In this document: positions 9,632-17,444 of the stretch, piece by piece
Position numbering within the stretch: position 1 is the stretch's first letter
Layout: every line of letters starts with the position of its first letter
Assembly: GCF_007827595.1 (NCBI RefSeq)
Contig: NZ_VISR01000026.1
Span: 103,295-167,294 of the forward strand
Length of the DNA stretch: 64,000 nucleotides
Reading direction: 5' to 3'
Source of the DNA: Streptomyces sp. BK340
GTDB taxonomy: Bacteria; Actinomycetota; Actinomycetes; Streptomycetales; Streptomycetaceae
Notes under the pieces: generated by a model
Told to the model about the DNA's origin: nothing
The model's input: only the letters and a program-made list of their open reading frames with translations
The model's database searches: none
Made by a program: the position numbers and the translations under genes

Positions 9632-10510
9632 TCAGCGCCCGCCGCGCTGACCCCGGTGCAGCCGGTCCCCGCCCGCCAGGACCGCCGCCGCCAGCGCGTT
9701 CGCCGCGGCATCGGCCGCACCCCGCCGTCGGCCGTGCACCAGGACGAAGTCCACCTTGCCCAGCTCCGGCAGGCCCGAACGCTCCGGGACGCGGAACAGC
9801 CCCGGCGGGATCAGCCGCCGCGAGTGGGCCATGACACCGAGCCCCGCGCGGGCGGCGGCGATCAGGCCGTTGAGACTGCCGCTGGTGCACGCGATCCGCC
9901 AGTCGCGCCCCTGCTCCTCCAGCGCCTCCAGGGCGCGGGCGCGGGTGATGCCGGGCGGCGGATAGACGATCAGTGGGAGGGGCCGGTCGGGCTCCAGACG
10001 GACGTGTTCGGAGCCGATCCACACCAGGTCGTCGCGCCACACCAGCTCGCCGCGCGGATCCTGTGGGCGCCGCTTGGCCAGCACCAGGTCCAGCTTCCCC
10101 GCCGCCAGCTGCTCGTGCAGGGTGCCGGACAGCTCCACCGTCAGCTCCAGGTCGACCTCCGGGTGGTCGTGGCGGAAGCCCTCCAGGATCTCCGGCAGCC
10201 GGGTGAGGACGAAGTCCTCCGAGGCGCCGAAGCGCAGCCGGCCCCGCACCCGGGTGCCGGTGAAGAAGGCCGCGGCCTGCTCGTGCACCTCCAGCAGCCG
10301 GCGGGCGAAGCCCAGCATCGCCTCGCCGTCCTCGGTCAGATCCACGGAGTGGGTGTCCCGGGAGAACAGCTGGCGGCCGGTGGCCTCCTCCAGCCGGCGC
10401 ACGTGCTGGCTGACCGTGGACTGGCGCAGCCCGAGCCGCCGGGCGGCCTGCGTGAAGCTGAGCGTCTGCGCCACCGCCAGGAACGTACGCAGCTGGGTGG
10501 GTTCGTACAC
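9632..10510 (-). CDS. LysR family transcriptional regulator
   Basis: 292 aa. An N-terminal winged helix-turn-helix (LRTFLAVAQTLSFTQAARRLGLRQSTVSQHVRRLE, split here as LRTFLAVAQTLSFTQAAR and LGLRQSTVSQHVRRLE; residues about 6-62) is followed by a LysR substrate-binding fold (RLRFGASEDFVL, KLDLVLAKRR, GLGVMAHSRRL). The chosen GTG start gives VYEPTQL, the usual family N terminus; no strong ribosome binding site is seen. It is divergent from the symporter-family gene at 10654, and LysR regulators commonly control the divergent neighbour, so that gene is its likely target. The ligand is unknown. Confidence 0.87.
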   Translation of the reverse strand: MYEPTQLRTFLAVAQTLSFTQAARRLGLRQSTVSQHVRRLEEATGRQLFSRDTHSVDLTEDGEAMLGFARRLLEVHEQAAAFFTGTRVRGRLRFGASEDFVLTRLPEILEGFRHDHPEVDLELTVELSGTLHEQLAAGKLDLVLAKRRPQDPRGELVWRDDLVWIGSEHVRLEPDRPLPLIVYPPPGITRARALEALEEQGRDWRIACTSGSLNGLIAAARAGLGVMAHSRRLIPPGLFRVPERSGLPELGKVDFVLVHGRRRGAADAAANALAAAVLAGGDRLHRGQRGGR

Positions 10511-10653
10511 GAGGTAAGCGTAGCGCCGGTTATCACGGACCACGATGGCAGTCAGAGTGGTATGCGGGATTCCCGATCGGTGCCCGGGAGGGGACGATGG
10601 AGAGGGGCCCTCCGGGCTCCTGCCCGTACGTGACGACCTGCAAGTGGAGCACC

Positions 10654-11724
10654 GTGAAACGCCTGCGCTGGCCGAGCTGGATGCCGATCGACCCGTACAT
10701 CGTGCTGCTGCTCGGCACGGTGGGCCTCGCGGCGCTCCTCCCGGCCCGCGGCACCGGCGCCGACGTGGCCTCCGGGGCGTCCACGGCCGCGATCGCCTTC
10801 CTGTTCTTCCTCTACGGCGCCCGGCTCTCCACCCGCGAGGCACTGGACGGCCTGCGCCACTGGCGGCTCCACGTCACCGTCCTGGCCTGCACCTTCGTCA
10901 TCTTCCCGGTGCTCGGTGTGGCCGCACGCGGGCTGGTGCCGGTGGTGCTGACCCAGCCGCTGTACCAGGGGCTGCTCTTCCTCACCCTGGTGCCGTCCAC
11001 GATCCAGTCGTCGATCGCGTTCACCTCGATCGCCCGCGGAAACGTGCCTGCCGCCATCTGCGCGGGCTCGTTCTCCTCGCTGGTCGGCATCCTCGTCACC
11101 CCGCTGCTGGCGGCCGGGCTGCTGGGCAACGACGGCGGCGGGTTCTCCGCGGACTCCGTGGTGAAGATCGTGCTCCAGCTGCTGGTGCCGTTCCTCGCCG
11201 GACAGGTGATGCGCCCCTGGATCGGGGGGTTCGTCGCCCGGCACAAGAAGGTCCTCGGTCTGGTCGACCGCGGCTCGATCCTGCTGGTCGTCTACACCGC
11301 GTTCAGCGAGGGCATGACCCGGGGCATCTGGCACCAGGTCAGCCCCGTCCGGCTGGCCGCGCTGCTCGGCGTCGAAGCCGCCCTGCTGGCCGTCATGCTG
11401 GTCCTGACCTGGTACGGCGGCCGGGCGCTCGGCTTCGGCCGGGAGGACCGGATCGCCATCCAGTTCGCCGGGTCGAAGAAGTCCCTCGCCGCCGGACTGC
11501 CGATGGCGAGCGTCCTGTTCGGTGCCCACGCCTCCCTGGCCGTGCTGCCGCTGATGCTCTTCCACCAGATGCAGCTGATGGTGTGCGCGGTCATCGCCAA
11601 GCGGCGCTCCCACGACCTGGAGGAACCCACCCAGGGGTCCCAGGGGTCCCAGGGGTCCCAGGGGTCAGGAGTCTCCTCCGCTGACGCTGTCCAGGGGAAG
11701 CCACAGGACCGTGTCCTTCGGTGA
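10654..11724 (+). CDS. Bile acid:sodium symporter family transporter (SBF-like)
   Basis: 356 aa, about ten membrane segments (IVLLLGTVGLAALLPA, AAIAFLFFLYGARLS, LLFLTLVPSTIQSSIAFTSI and others), with the family signature around PSTIQSS and FAGSKKSLAAGLPMA. It is an SBF-like (DUF4137/SBF2-type) exporter or importer of an organic anion; the substrate cannot be predicted. Start choice: GTG 10654 with GGAG four bases upstream gives the family-like KRLRWPSWMPIDPY start. The ATG at 10597 has a stronger GGGAGGGG site and would add 19 residues (CPYVTTC), so it is a real alternative. The C-terminal tail carries QGS repeats, and the last 60 bases overlap the convergent sialidase gene. Confidence 0.85.
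   Translation: MKRLRWPSWMPIDPYIVLLLGTVGLAALLPARGTGADVASGASTAAIAFLFFLYGARLSTREALDGLRHWRLHVTVLACTFVIFPVLGVAARGLVPVVLTQPLYQGLLFLTLVPSTIQSSIAFTSIARGNVPAAICAGSFSSLVGILVTPLLAAGLLGNDGGGFSADSVVKIVLQLLVPFLAGQVMRPWIGGFVARHKKVLGLVDRGSILLVVYTAFSEGMTRGIWHQVSPVRLAALLGVEAALLAVMLVLTWYGGRALGFGREDRIAIQFAGSKKSLAAGLPMASVLFGAHASLAVLPLMLFHQMQLMVCAVIAKRRSHDLEEPTQGSQGSQGSQGSGVSSADAVQGKPQDRVLR
11632..11667 (+). repeat. Four tandem 9-nt units (CAGGGGTCC) in the symporter 3' end
   Basis: Three perfect CAGGGGTCC units and a fourth CAGGGGTCA encode a QGS repeat in the symporter tail. The stop codon of the convergent sialidase gene (11665-11667) lies in the last unit, so a change in copy number would alter the symporter tail and shift the sialidase gene relative to its terminator. 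Confidence 0.85.
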
Positions 11725-13539
11725 CCGCAGCACCTTCGGGTCGGACAGCTCCTCGTCGGTCAGGGCACGGTTCCAGACGTGGACCTCGTCGAGCGCTCCG
11801 GTGAAGAAGGCCCGGCTGTCCATTCGCTGACCGATGTGCACGCCGAACGGCGAATTGCGGCTGACCGAACCCGGCACGTCGGCCACGGCGGACTGCGCGC
11901 CGTCGACGGACAGTGACAGCCGGCCTCCGCCGCGCCTGAGGACGGCGTGGTGCCACTGGCCGTCGTTGTACGCGGTGTCCGTGCGCACGAAGGCGGTCTG
12001 CGGGGCCGCCGCACCGTTGCGTACGGTGATCAGTCCCTGCACACGGTGGTTGGCGGGCTCGCCGCGCACCCACACCTGCGGCTGGGTGGTGCCGATGCCC
12101 CCCATCCAGAGCAGCGGCTGCTCGCCGGTGGTGGCCGTGTACCGGAACCACAGGGACGCGGTGAAGTCCCCGGAGCCGAGCGGAAGCCCGGAGCGGTACG
12201 GCAGGCGTACGGCGTCGTCGGTGCCGTCGAACTCCAGCGCGCCGTCGAACACGCCGTCGGTCTCCTCGGCGTCGCCGAGCACGGCGGCCGGGCGGGCGCG
12301 CGGGGCGAGGTCGGCGGTGTGCGGGTCGGGGCCGCGGTGCGGGGCGAGCCAGTCCTCGCTGAAGCGGGCGAAGCGGATCTCGTCGCGCGCGTCGACCGCC
12401 CCGCCCTCGTACAGCAGGCCCACCGTGTCGTGGTCGACGCGCACCAGGTCGGAGTAGCCGGACCAGTCCGTGGTGACGACCGTGCCGCGGTCCACGCTGT
12501 CCCAGGTGCGGCCGCCGTCGTAGGAGGAGCGGACCGTCATCGTGCGGCGCCGGTCGGGGTCGGCGGGGCAGGCCAGCAGGATGCGGTCGCCGACGCGCAG
12601 CATCGAGCCCTGCACCTGCGGGGTGTAGAGGTCCGGGAGGTCGCGGAAGGGCGCGGCGAAGCTGCCGCCGCCGTCCCGGCTGACGGCCTGGGTGCGGTGG
12701 CCGAGGTCGGTGCCGTCCTGCTCCCGGCCGCTGACCAGGACCGAGCCGTCCGTGCGTTCGGCGAGGGTGAGCTCGGAGGGCTTCTGCCGGAAGGTGCCGT
12801 CGGCGGCGATCGGCCAGGTGTCGGTGGCGCCGATCCGCCAGTGGCCGCCGTGGTCGTCGCTGACGATGAGCGCGGCGTGGTTGGCGCTGACCCGGCTGCC
12901 GTCCCACGTCTCGGTGTTGACGCCGAAGACCAGCCGGCCGGCGTAGCGGCCGTGGGTGAGCTGGATGCCGTGCACGGGGCCGGTCGCGTACCAGGAGTTC
13001 CAGTCGGCGGGCAGGATCTCGGGGCTCAGATCACGCGGCTCGGACCAGGTCTTCCCGTCGTCGTCGCTGTACTGCAGATGCGGGCTGCGGTCACAGGGCA
13101 CCGAGCAGCTGGCGCTGTCCTTGCGGCCGGTGTTGTACGTCTCCGCGAGCCAGATGCGGCCGGTGTCGCGGTCCACGATCGGCGCCGGATTGCCGTGGGT
13201 GTCGCCCGCGCCCTCATTGACCACCTGCAGCGGGCCCCAGGTGCGGCCGCCGTCGGTGGAGCGCTTGACCACCAGGTCGATGTCGGCCGCGTCCCCACAG
13301 TTGAGGACCCGACCCTCGGCGAACGCCAGCAGCGTGCCGTCGGCCGTCCGCACGATCGCCGGTATCCGGAAGCAGGCGTAGCCGGGGTCCTGCGCCGCCT
13401 TGAAGAGGATCTGCTGCTCGAACTCGGGTGGATCTGCGGCGGGTTGGGCGTGTGCCGGGTGCGGCAGCACCAGCAGCGCGGCCGCCGTGAGGGCGGCGGC
13501 CAGGCAGTTTCTCAGACGGGTGCGGATTCCTGACGGCAT
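11665..13539 (-). CDS. Secreted exo-alpha-sialidase with C-terminal LamG-like domain
   Basis: 624 aa. Signal peptide 1 to about 31 (ending AHAQ). The six-bladed sialidase propeller follows, with the FRIP motif (YACFRIPAIV), the Asp-box repeats STDGGRTWG, SDDDGKTWS and SYDGGRTWD, a degenerate SRDGGGSFA, and LLYEGG near the catalytic end. Residues about 440-610 are a LamG/concanavalin-like sandwich (FDGTDDAVRLPY, WHHAVLRR, ALDEVHVWNRAL). It should cleave terminal sialic acids from extracellular glycans. AGGT about 8 nt upstream of the ATG is a fair ribosome binding site. The 3' end overlaps the convergent symporter-family gene by 60 nt. With the gene at 2-5392 it gives the strain a wide capacity for host- or fungal-type glycans. 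Confidence 0.92.
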   Translation of the reverse strand: MPSGIRTRLRNCLAAALTAAALLVLPHPAHAQPAADPPEFEQQILFKAAQDPGYACFRIPAIVRTADGTLLAFAEGRVLNCGDAADIDLVVKRSTDGGRTWGPLQVVNEGAGDTHGNPAPIVDRDTGRIWLAETYNTGRKDSASCSVPCDRSPHLQYSDDDGKTWSEPRDLSPEILPADWNSWYATGPVHGIQLTHGRYAGRLVFGVNTETWDGSRVSANHAALIVSDDHGGHWRIGATDTWPIAADGTFRQKPSELTLAERTDGSVLVSGREQDGTDLGHRTQAVSRDGGGSFAAPFRDLPDLYTPQVQGSMLRVGDRILLACPADPDRRRTMTVRSSYDGGRTWDSVDRGTVVTTDWSGYSDLVRVDHDTVGLLYEGGAVDARDEIRFARFSEDWLAPHRGPDPHTADLAPRARPAAVLGDAEETDGVFDGALEFDGTDDAVRLPYRSGLPLGSGDFTASLWFRYTATTGEQPLLWMGGIGTTQPQVWVRGEPANHRVQGLITVRNGAAAPQTAFVRTDTAYNDGQWHHAVLRRGGGRLSLSVDGAQSAVADVPGSVSRNSPFGVHIGQRMDSRAFFTGALDEVHVWNRALTDEELSDPKVLRSPKDTVLWLPLDSVSGGDS

Positions 13540-13666
13540 GGCGCGACCTGCCCTTCATGCGTCGAGACATCTGGACATCCGGACATCCGACGTCCAACAT
13601 GCGCGTATCAGACGGTAGTTGGGGCCTCCGGTGCCTCACAAGAAGCGTGCAGCTACTTCAGCGGGC

Positions 13667-14584
13667 TCATGGCCGCAGCACCACCTTGCCGAGGTTGCTC
13701 CGCGACTCGATCACCTGGTGCGCCTTCGCCGCATCCTCCAGGGCGAACTCGCCGTGCACGGCGGGCTCCAGGGTGCCGTCGGTGAACAGCTGCCACAGCT
13801 CCTGCCGCCACCGCTCGTACAGCTCCGGCCGGCCGCGGGCGATCAGTGCCATCTGGAAACCGATCACCGACTTGGCGCCGACCAGCAGGTCGTAGGCCTG
13901 GATCGTGCCGCCGCCCGAGCTGTAGGCGACCAGTCGGCCGTGCGGGGCGAGTGCGGCGAGGGCGGGGGTGAGCAGATCGCCGCCGACCGCGTCCAGGACG
14001 CAGTCGACGGGCTCGCCCCAGCTGTCGTCGCCGTACCGGACGCAGTCGTCCGCGCCCAGCGCGCGGACGAAGTCCGCCTTGGCCGGGTCGGACACGGCGC
14101 CCACCACCCGGCCCGCACCCCGTGCCCGTGCCAGCTGAACCGCGAGATGCCCGGCCCCGCTCGCCGCGGCCGTGACCAGTACCGCCTCTCCCCGTACCGG
14201 GCGAGCCGATTCCAGTGCGCCGAGCGCCACCAGTCCGCTGCGCACCAGCGCGACCGCGTCGACGCAGGTGGCACCGTCGGGTATGGCGGAGGTCATGGCT
14301 TCGTGCAGCAGGGCGAAGTCGGCGTACCCGTGGCCGAAGCACAGCCCGGTGACCCGGTCGCCCGGGCGGAAGCGGGTCACGCCCTCGCCCACGGCGGTCA
14401 CCTCACCGGCGATCTCGCCGCCCAGCGGGACCGGCTCGGCGGCCTCGGTGACCTTGCGGACGACGGGCAGGGTGACGCCGACCGCCTCGCAGCGCACCAG
14501 CAGTTCCCCGGGGCCGGGCTCGGGGGCGGGTGCCTCCTCCAGGAACAGGGGGCCGCCGGTGGACTCGTACCGGACGCGACGCAT
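13667..14584 (-). CDS. Zinc-binding dehydrogenase / quinone oxidoreductase (MDR superfamily)
   Basis: 305 aa, medium-chain dehydrogenase fold: N-terminal GroES-like part (GGEIAGEVTAVGEGVTRFRPGD) and a Rossmann part (VLVTAAASGAGHLAVQLARARGA, AVGGDLL, GRLVAYSSGGG). There are no structural or catalytic zinc cysteines, as in NADPH:quinone oxidoreductases. The start is the ATG at 14582-14584 with CTCCTGGAGG upstream; a longer frame to 14695 would run through the operator region. It is divergent from the MarR gene, and the triple palindrome between them suggests MarR repression, probably relieved by a reactive compound that this enzyme reduces. Confidence 0.88.
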   Translation of the reverse strand: MRRVRYESTGGPLFLEEAPAPEPGPGELLVRCEAVGVTLPVVRKVTEAAEPVPLGGEIAGEVTAVGEGVTRFRPGDRVTGLCFGHGYADFALLHEAMTSAIPDGATCVDAVALVRSGLVALGALESARPVRGEAVLVTAAASGAGHLAVQLARARGAGRVVGAVSDPAKADFVRALGADDCVRYGDDSWGEPVDCVLDAVGGDLLTPALAALAPHGRLVAYSSGGGTIQAYDLLVGAKSVIGFQMALIARGRPELYERWRQELWQLFTDGTLEPAVHGEFALEDAAKAHQVIESRSNLGKVVLRP

Positions 14585-14608
14585 CGCAACCTCCAGGAGC
14601 CGGGGTGG

Positions 14609-14678
14609 TCGTTGGGAACACCCATGAATTCGTTGGGAGGCCCAACGATAGCTAGCGATCGTTGGGAAGTCCAATGAT
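14609..14678. promoter_or_regulatory. Three imperfect palindromes, candidate MarR operators
   Basis: Site 1, 14609-14627: TCGTTGGG-AACA-CCCATGA. Site 2, 14629-14649: TTCGTTGGG-AGG-CCCAACGAT. Site 3, 14658-14678: ATCGTTGGG-AAGT-CCAATGAT. Together they fit a consensus ATCGTTGGG-N3-4-CCAATGAT. Site centres are about 21 and 29 bp apart. The sites fill the gap between the divergent oxidoreductase and MarR starts, so one regulator could control both promoters. Confidence 0.75.
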
Positions 14679-14697
14679 TCTTCGGTAGGGTGCACGT

Positions 14698-15135
14698 ATG
14701 GCCGAAGCCCCCCTCCCCGCGATCCGCGCCCTGCCCAGCTGGCTCCTCGGCCGGGCCGCCGCCCGCGGCCGCTCCCTGGTCGCCGACGCCCTCGCGGCCG
14801 AGGGTATGAAGATGTGGCACCACGTGGTGCTCTCCGCCGTCCGCGACCTCGCCCCCGTCGCCCAGGCCGACCTCGGCCGCAGCGTGGGCCTCGACCCCAA
14901 GGACCTGGTCGGCGTCCTCAACGACCTGCAGGCCGCCGGCCTCGTCGTACGCGCCCCCGACCCCAAGGACCGGCGCAAGAACGCCGTGTCCCTCACCGAC
15001 GACGGCACCCGCCTGCTCACCCGCTGCGAGAAGGCCGCCCGCGAGGCCAACGACGAACTGCTCGCCCCGCTGTCGACGGCAGAACGCGATCAGTTCATGG
15101 GCCTGTTGATCCGGATTTCCGGCACGGACGGCTGA
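14698..15135 (+). CDS. MarR family transcriptional regulator
   Basis: 145 aa winged-helix regulator: DLAPVAQADLGRSVGLDP and DLVGVLNDLQAAGLVVR form the helix-turn-helix, followed by the wing DPKDRRKNAVSLTDDG. This is the normal length for the family, which acts as dimers on palindromes. It is divergent from the quinone oxidoreductase, with three matching palindromes in the gap, which points to autoregulation and control of that gene. The ribosome binding site is weak (GTAGGG). No cysteine suits oxidation sensing except Cys109 (TRCEK), so the signal is open. Confidence 0.87.
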   Translation: MAEAPLPAIRALPSWLLGRAAARGRSLVADALAAEGMKMWHHVVLSAVRDLAPVAQADLGRSVGLDPKDLVGVLNDLQAAGLVVRAPDPKDRRKNAVSLTDDGTRLLTRCEKAAREANDELLAPLSTAERDQFMGLLIRISGTDG

Positions 15136-15154
15136 TGGCGGCTAACGTTCCGTC

Positions 15155-15682
15155 ATGACCGCAGCTCCCGTGCTCGATCCGCAGCGCACCGCCCTCGTCC
15201 TCGTCGACCTGATGGACCGCATCGTCGCGCTGCCCCTGGAACCCCGCAAGGGCACCGAAGTGCTCGCCACCGCCGAGGAGTTGGCGGCCGCCTTCCGTGC
15301 CGCCGGCGCACTCGTCGTGCTGATCCGGGTCGAACGCCCCGCCGTCGCCGAACAGCCGCCCGGCAGCGGGCTGGCGGCCGGGCTGCCCAGGGACGGCGAC
15401 CTCGAGATCGTCAAACGCACCATCGGCGGCTTCCAGGGCACGGGCCTGGACGAGCGGCTGCGCGAACGCGGCATCCGCACCCTGCTGTTCGGCGGCATCG
15501 CCACCAACCTCGGCGTCGAGTCCACCGCCCGCGCCGCCGCCGACCTCGGCTACGACCTCGTCTTCGTCGAGGACGCCATGGCCGCGTTCACCGCCGCCGA
15601 GCACGACGCCTCGGTCAGGCTCGACTTCCCGAGGCTCGGCACGGTCGTGACCGCCGCCCAGGTGCGCCTCGAGCCCCGCTGA
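15155..15682 (+). CDS. Isochorismatase-family hydrolase lacking the nucleophilic Cys
   Basis: 175 aa alpha/beta fold of the isochorismatase superfamily: Asp in LVLVDLMDR, Lys in LEIVKRTIGGF and the signature GGIATNLGVESTARAA. In the amidase members the position after TNx is the cysteine nucleophile (TNVCVEST type); here it is Gly. True isochorismatases also lack this Cys and hydrolyse a vinyl ether without a covalent intermediate. The enzyme is therefore either isochorismatase-like or has another reaction; it is not a standard nicotinamidase. It follows the MarR gene by 19 nt and may be cotranscribed with it. Confidence 0.85.
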   Translation: MTAAPVLDPQRTALVLVDLMDRIVALPLEPRKGTEVLATAEELAAAFRAAGALVVLIRVERPAVAEQPPGSGLAAGLPRDGDLEIVKRTIGGFQGTGLDERLRERGIRTLLFGGIATNLGVESTARAAADLGYDLVFVEDAMAAFTAAEHDASVRLDFPRLGTVVTAAQVRLEPR

Positions 15683-15686
15683 CCCC

Positions 15687-16406
15687 TCACACCAGCAGCC
15701 CGCCCCCGTCCACGGTCACCACCGACCCGGTGCTGTAACCGCCGCGCATCAGGTACAGGTACGCCTCCGCGACATCCGCCGGCTCGCCGACCCGCCCCAC
15801 CGGCAGCGACTCGGCGGACGACCGGAACAGCCCCTCCCGCCCGGTCTCCGGCAGCTCCCGCCACAGCTCCGTACGCACCACCCCCGGCGAGACCACGTTG
15901 ACCCGGAGCGGCGCCAGCTCCAGGGCCAGCGCCCGGGTCAGCGACTCCATCGCCCCGCACAGCGCGGCCGCGGCCGTCGTCCCCGGCATCGGCCGCCGCC
16001 CGGCGGTCCCGGTGGTCAGCACCACCGAACCGCCCTCGCGGATCGAGCCGGCGCCGTACTTCACCGCCGTGTACGCACCCCACAGCCGTGTGTCCAGGAA
16101 CCGCCGTGCCCGCGCGACGGACGTCTCGGCCAGGTTCTCCAGCAGCAGCGGCTCACCGGCCGTGTACACCAGATGGTCGAAACCCCCGATCCCCTCGAAG
16201 AAGCCGCGCACCGCCGCCTCGTGCGTCGCGTCCAGCACATGGCCCTCGGCGCTCCCGGGCAGCCGCTCCAGTGCCGCGTCCACACTCGCCTGCCGGCGCG
16301 AGGCGACCACCACCACGGCACCCTCCCGTGCCGCGCCCTCGGCGACCGCGAGCCCGATGCCCGACGTACCCCCGATGACGACGACGCGCTGTCCCCGCAG
16401 ATCCAT
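15687..16406 (-). CDS. SDR-fold oxidoreductase lacking the YxxxK catalytic residues
   Basis: 239 aa short-chain dehydrogenase. The Rossmann glycine motif GGTSGIGLAVAEGAAREG, the dinucleotide segment HVLDAT and the C-terminal VDGGG are normal. Aligning back from ESLTRALALEL, the active-site Tyr and Lys (YxxxK) are Ala and Cys in AAAALCGAMES; a TTGTAG segment stands at the Ser position. It may bind NAD(P) without classical reduction, or use other residues. GGAAGGAAC precedes the ATG. It is divergent from the LysR gene, which has a LysR box in the gap. Its stop lies 4 nt from the convergent isochorismatase-like gene. Confidence 0.85.
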   Translation of the reverse strand: MDLRGQRVVVIGGTSGIGLAVAEGAAREGAVVVVASRRQASVDAALERLPGSAEGHVLDATHEAAVRGFFEGIGGFDHLVYTAGEPLLLENLAETSVARARRFLDTRLWGAYTAVKYGAGSIREGGSVVLTTGTAGRRPMPGTTAAAALCGAMESLTRALALELAPLRVNVVSPGVVRTELWRELPETGREGLFRSSAESLPVGRVGEPADVAEAYLYLMRGGYSTGSVVTVDGGGLLV

Positions 16407-16497
16407 GACGTGTTCCTTCCGGTCCCAGGACTTGTCCCACTGATGCGTCCAGCCTGCGATCGCGCCCACCTCGCCGTCCAAGACCTCTTTCGTCCCT

Positions 16498-16520
16498 GGC
16501 GATACCCTGAAGGCATCGCC
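16498..16520. promoter_or_regulatory. LysR-type T-N11-A box
   Basis: GGCGAT-N11-ATCGCC with perfect 6-base arms, in the gap between the divergent SDR-fold (start 16406) and LysR (start 16546) genes, 26 nt upstream of the LysR start. It fits the standard LysR recognition form, so autoregulation plus control of the SDR gene is likely. Confidence 0.65.
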
Positions 16521-16545
16521 ACCGGGTACGACGGAAGGGGCGGCC

Positions 16546-17373
16546 ATGGACCTGGACCTGCGGAAGGTCCGCTACTTCGTGGCGGTCGCCGAACTGCTCC
16601 ACTTCGGCCGCGCCGCCGAGCAACTGCACATCGCGCAGCCCGTTCTCAGCCGCCAGATCCGCGCACTGGAGAAGGACTTGGACGCGGAGCTGTTCGTACG
16701 CGACAGCCACGGCGTGACGTTGACACCGGCCGGCCGCCAACTCCTGGACGACGCAGGTCATCTGCTCGCGAGTGCGGACGCCGCACGCCGTCGGGTGCGG
16801 CGGGCCGCCCACGGCTCGGGGCGCTTCGTCGTCGGGTTCCGCGCCGGGGTGGTCGTCACCCGCGCGCTGCGGGACTTCGGGGCCGCCCACCCGGACGTCG
16901 ACGTGCACGCGCGCAGAGTCGAGTGGGACGACCAGGAGGAGCTGATCCTCGACGGCACCGTCGACATCGCCTTCGTACGGCGGCCGGTCCGGGAGCGGGG
17001 GCTGAGGCTGCTGCCGCTGTACAGCGAGGCACGCGTGGCGATGCTGCCCGCCGACCACCGGCTCGCCGGCAAACAGGAGCTGTGCCTCGCCGACCTCGTG
17101 GACGAGCCGAGGCTCAGCTACGCCCACCCGGGCCCCGACGACCTGCCGATCCGCACGATCGAGGAGAAGTTCGAGTGCGTGGCGAGCGGAGCCGGCATCA
17201 CGCTCGTACCGGAGTCCGTCGCCCTGCACTACTCCCGCCCGGACATCACGTACGTGCCGGTGTCGGACGCGGAACCCGACGAGGTGCTCCTTGCCTGGGA
17301 GGCGCGCCGACGCTCACCGCTGATCGCCGGCTTCGTCAGCGCCGCCCATTTGCGGGCGCAGGCGTCCGGCTGA
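16546..17373 (+). CDS. LysR family transcriptional regulator
   Basis: 275 aa. The DNA-binding domain is at residues about 5-62 (VRYFVAVAELLHFGRAAE, LHIAQPVLSRQIRALEKDL), then an effector domain (GRFVVGFRAGVVV, DGTVDIAFVRRPV, SGAGITLVPESVA). GGAAGGGG precedes the ATG. It is divergent from the SDR-fold gene and shares with it a T-N11-A site. Its resemblance to the common BenM/CatR-like group is general only, and the effector is unknown. Confidence 0.88.
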   Translation: MDLDLRKVRYFVAVAELLHFGRAAEQLHIAQPVLSRQIRALEKDLDAELFVRDSHGVTLTPAGRQLLDDAGHLLASADAARRRVRRAAHGSGRFVVGFRAGVVVTRALRDFGAAHPDVDVHARRVEWDDQEELILDGTVDIAFVRRPVRERGLRLLPLYSEARVAMLPADHRLAGKQELCLADLVDEPRLSYAHPGPDDLPIRTIEEKFECVASGAGITLVPESVALHYSRPDITYVPVSDAEPDEVLLAWEARRRSPLIAGFVSAAHLRAQASG

Positions 17374-17380
17374 GGCGGGG

Positions 17381-17397
17381 CCCCTGCGGCGCAGGGG
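17381..17397 (+). terminator. Hairpin after the LysR gene
   Basis: CCCCTGC-GGC-GCAGGGG, a 7-bp stem 8 nt after the stop codon, without a T-tract. It may serve both the LysR gene and the convergent fdhD. Confidence 0.55.
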
Positions 17398-17444
17398 GCG
17401 CTCCCCGCCGGTCGGGGCCGCGCCGCCGTGCCGCGGGGGACCGG

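Noticed and set aside
7529..10633. Very long plus-strand open frame opposite the acyl-CoA ligase and LysR genes
   Set aside because: It is antisense to well-supported genes, rich in Arg/Gly/His/Val as GC-rich shadow frames are, and has no family motifs.
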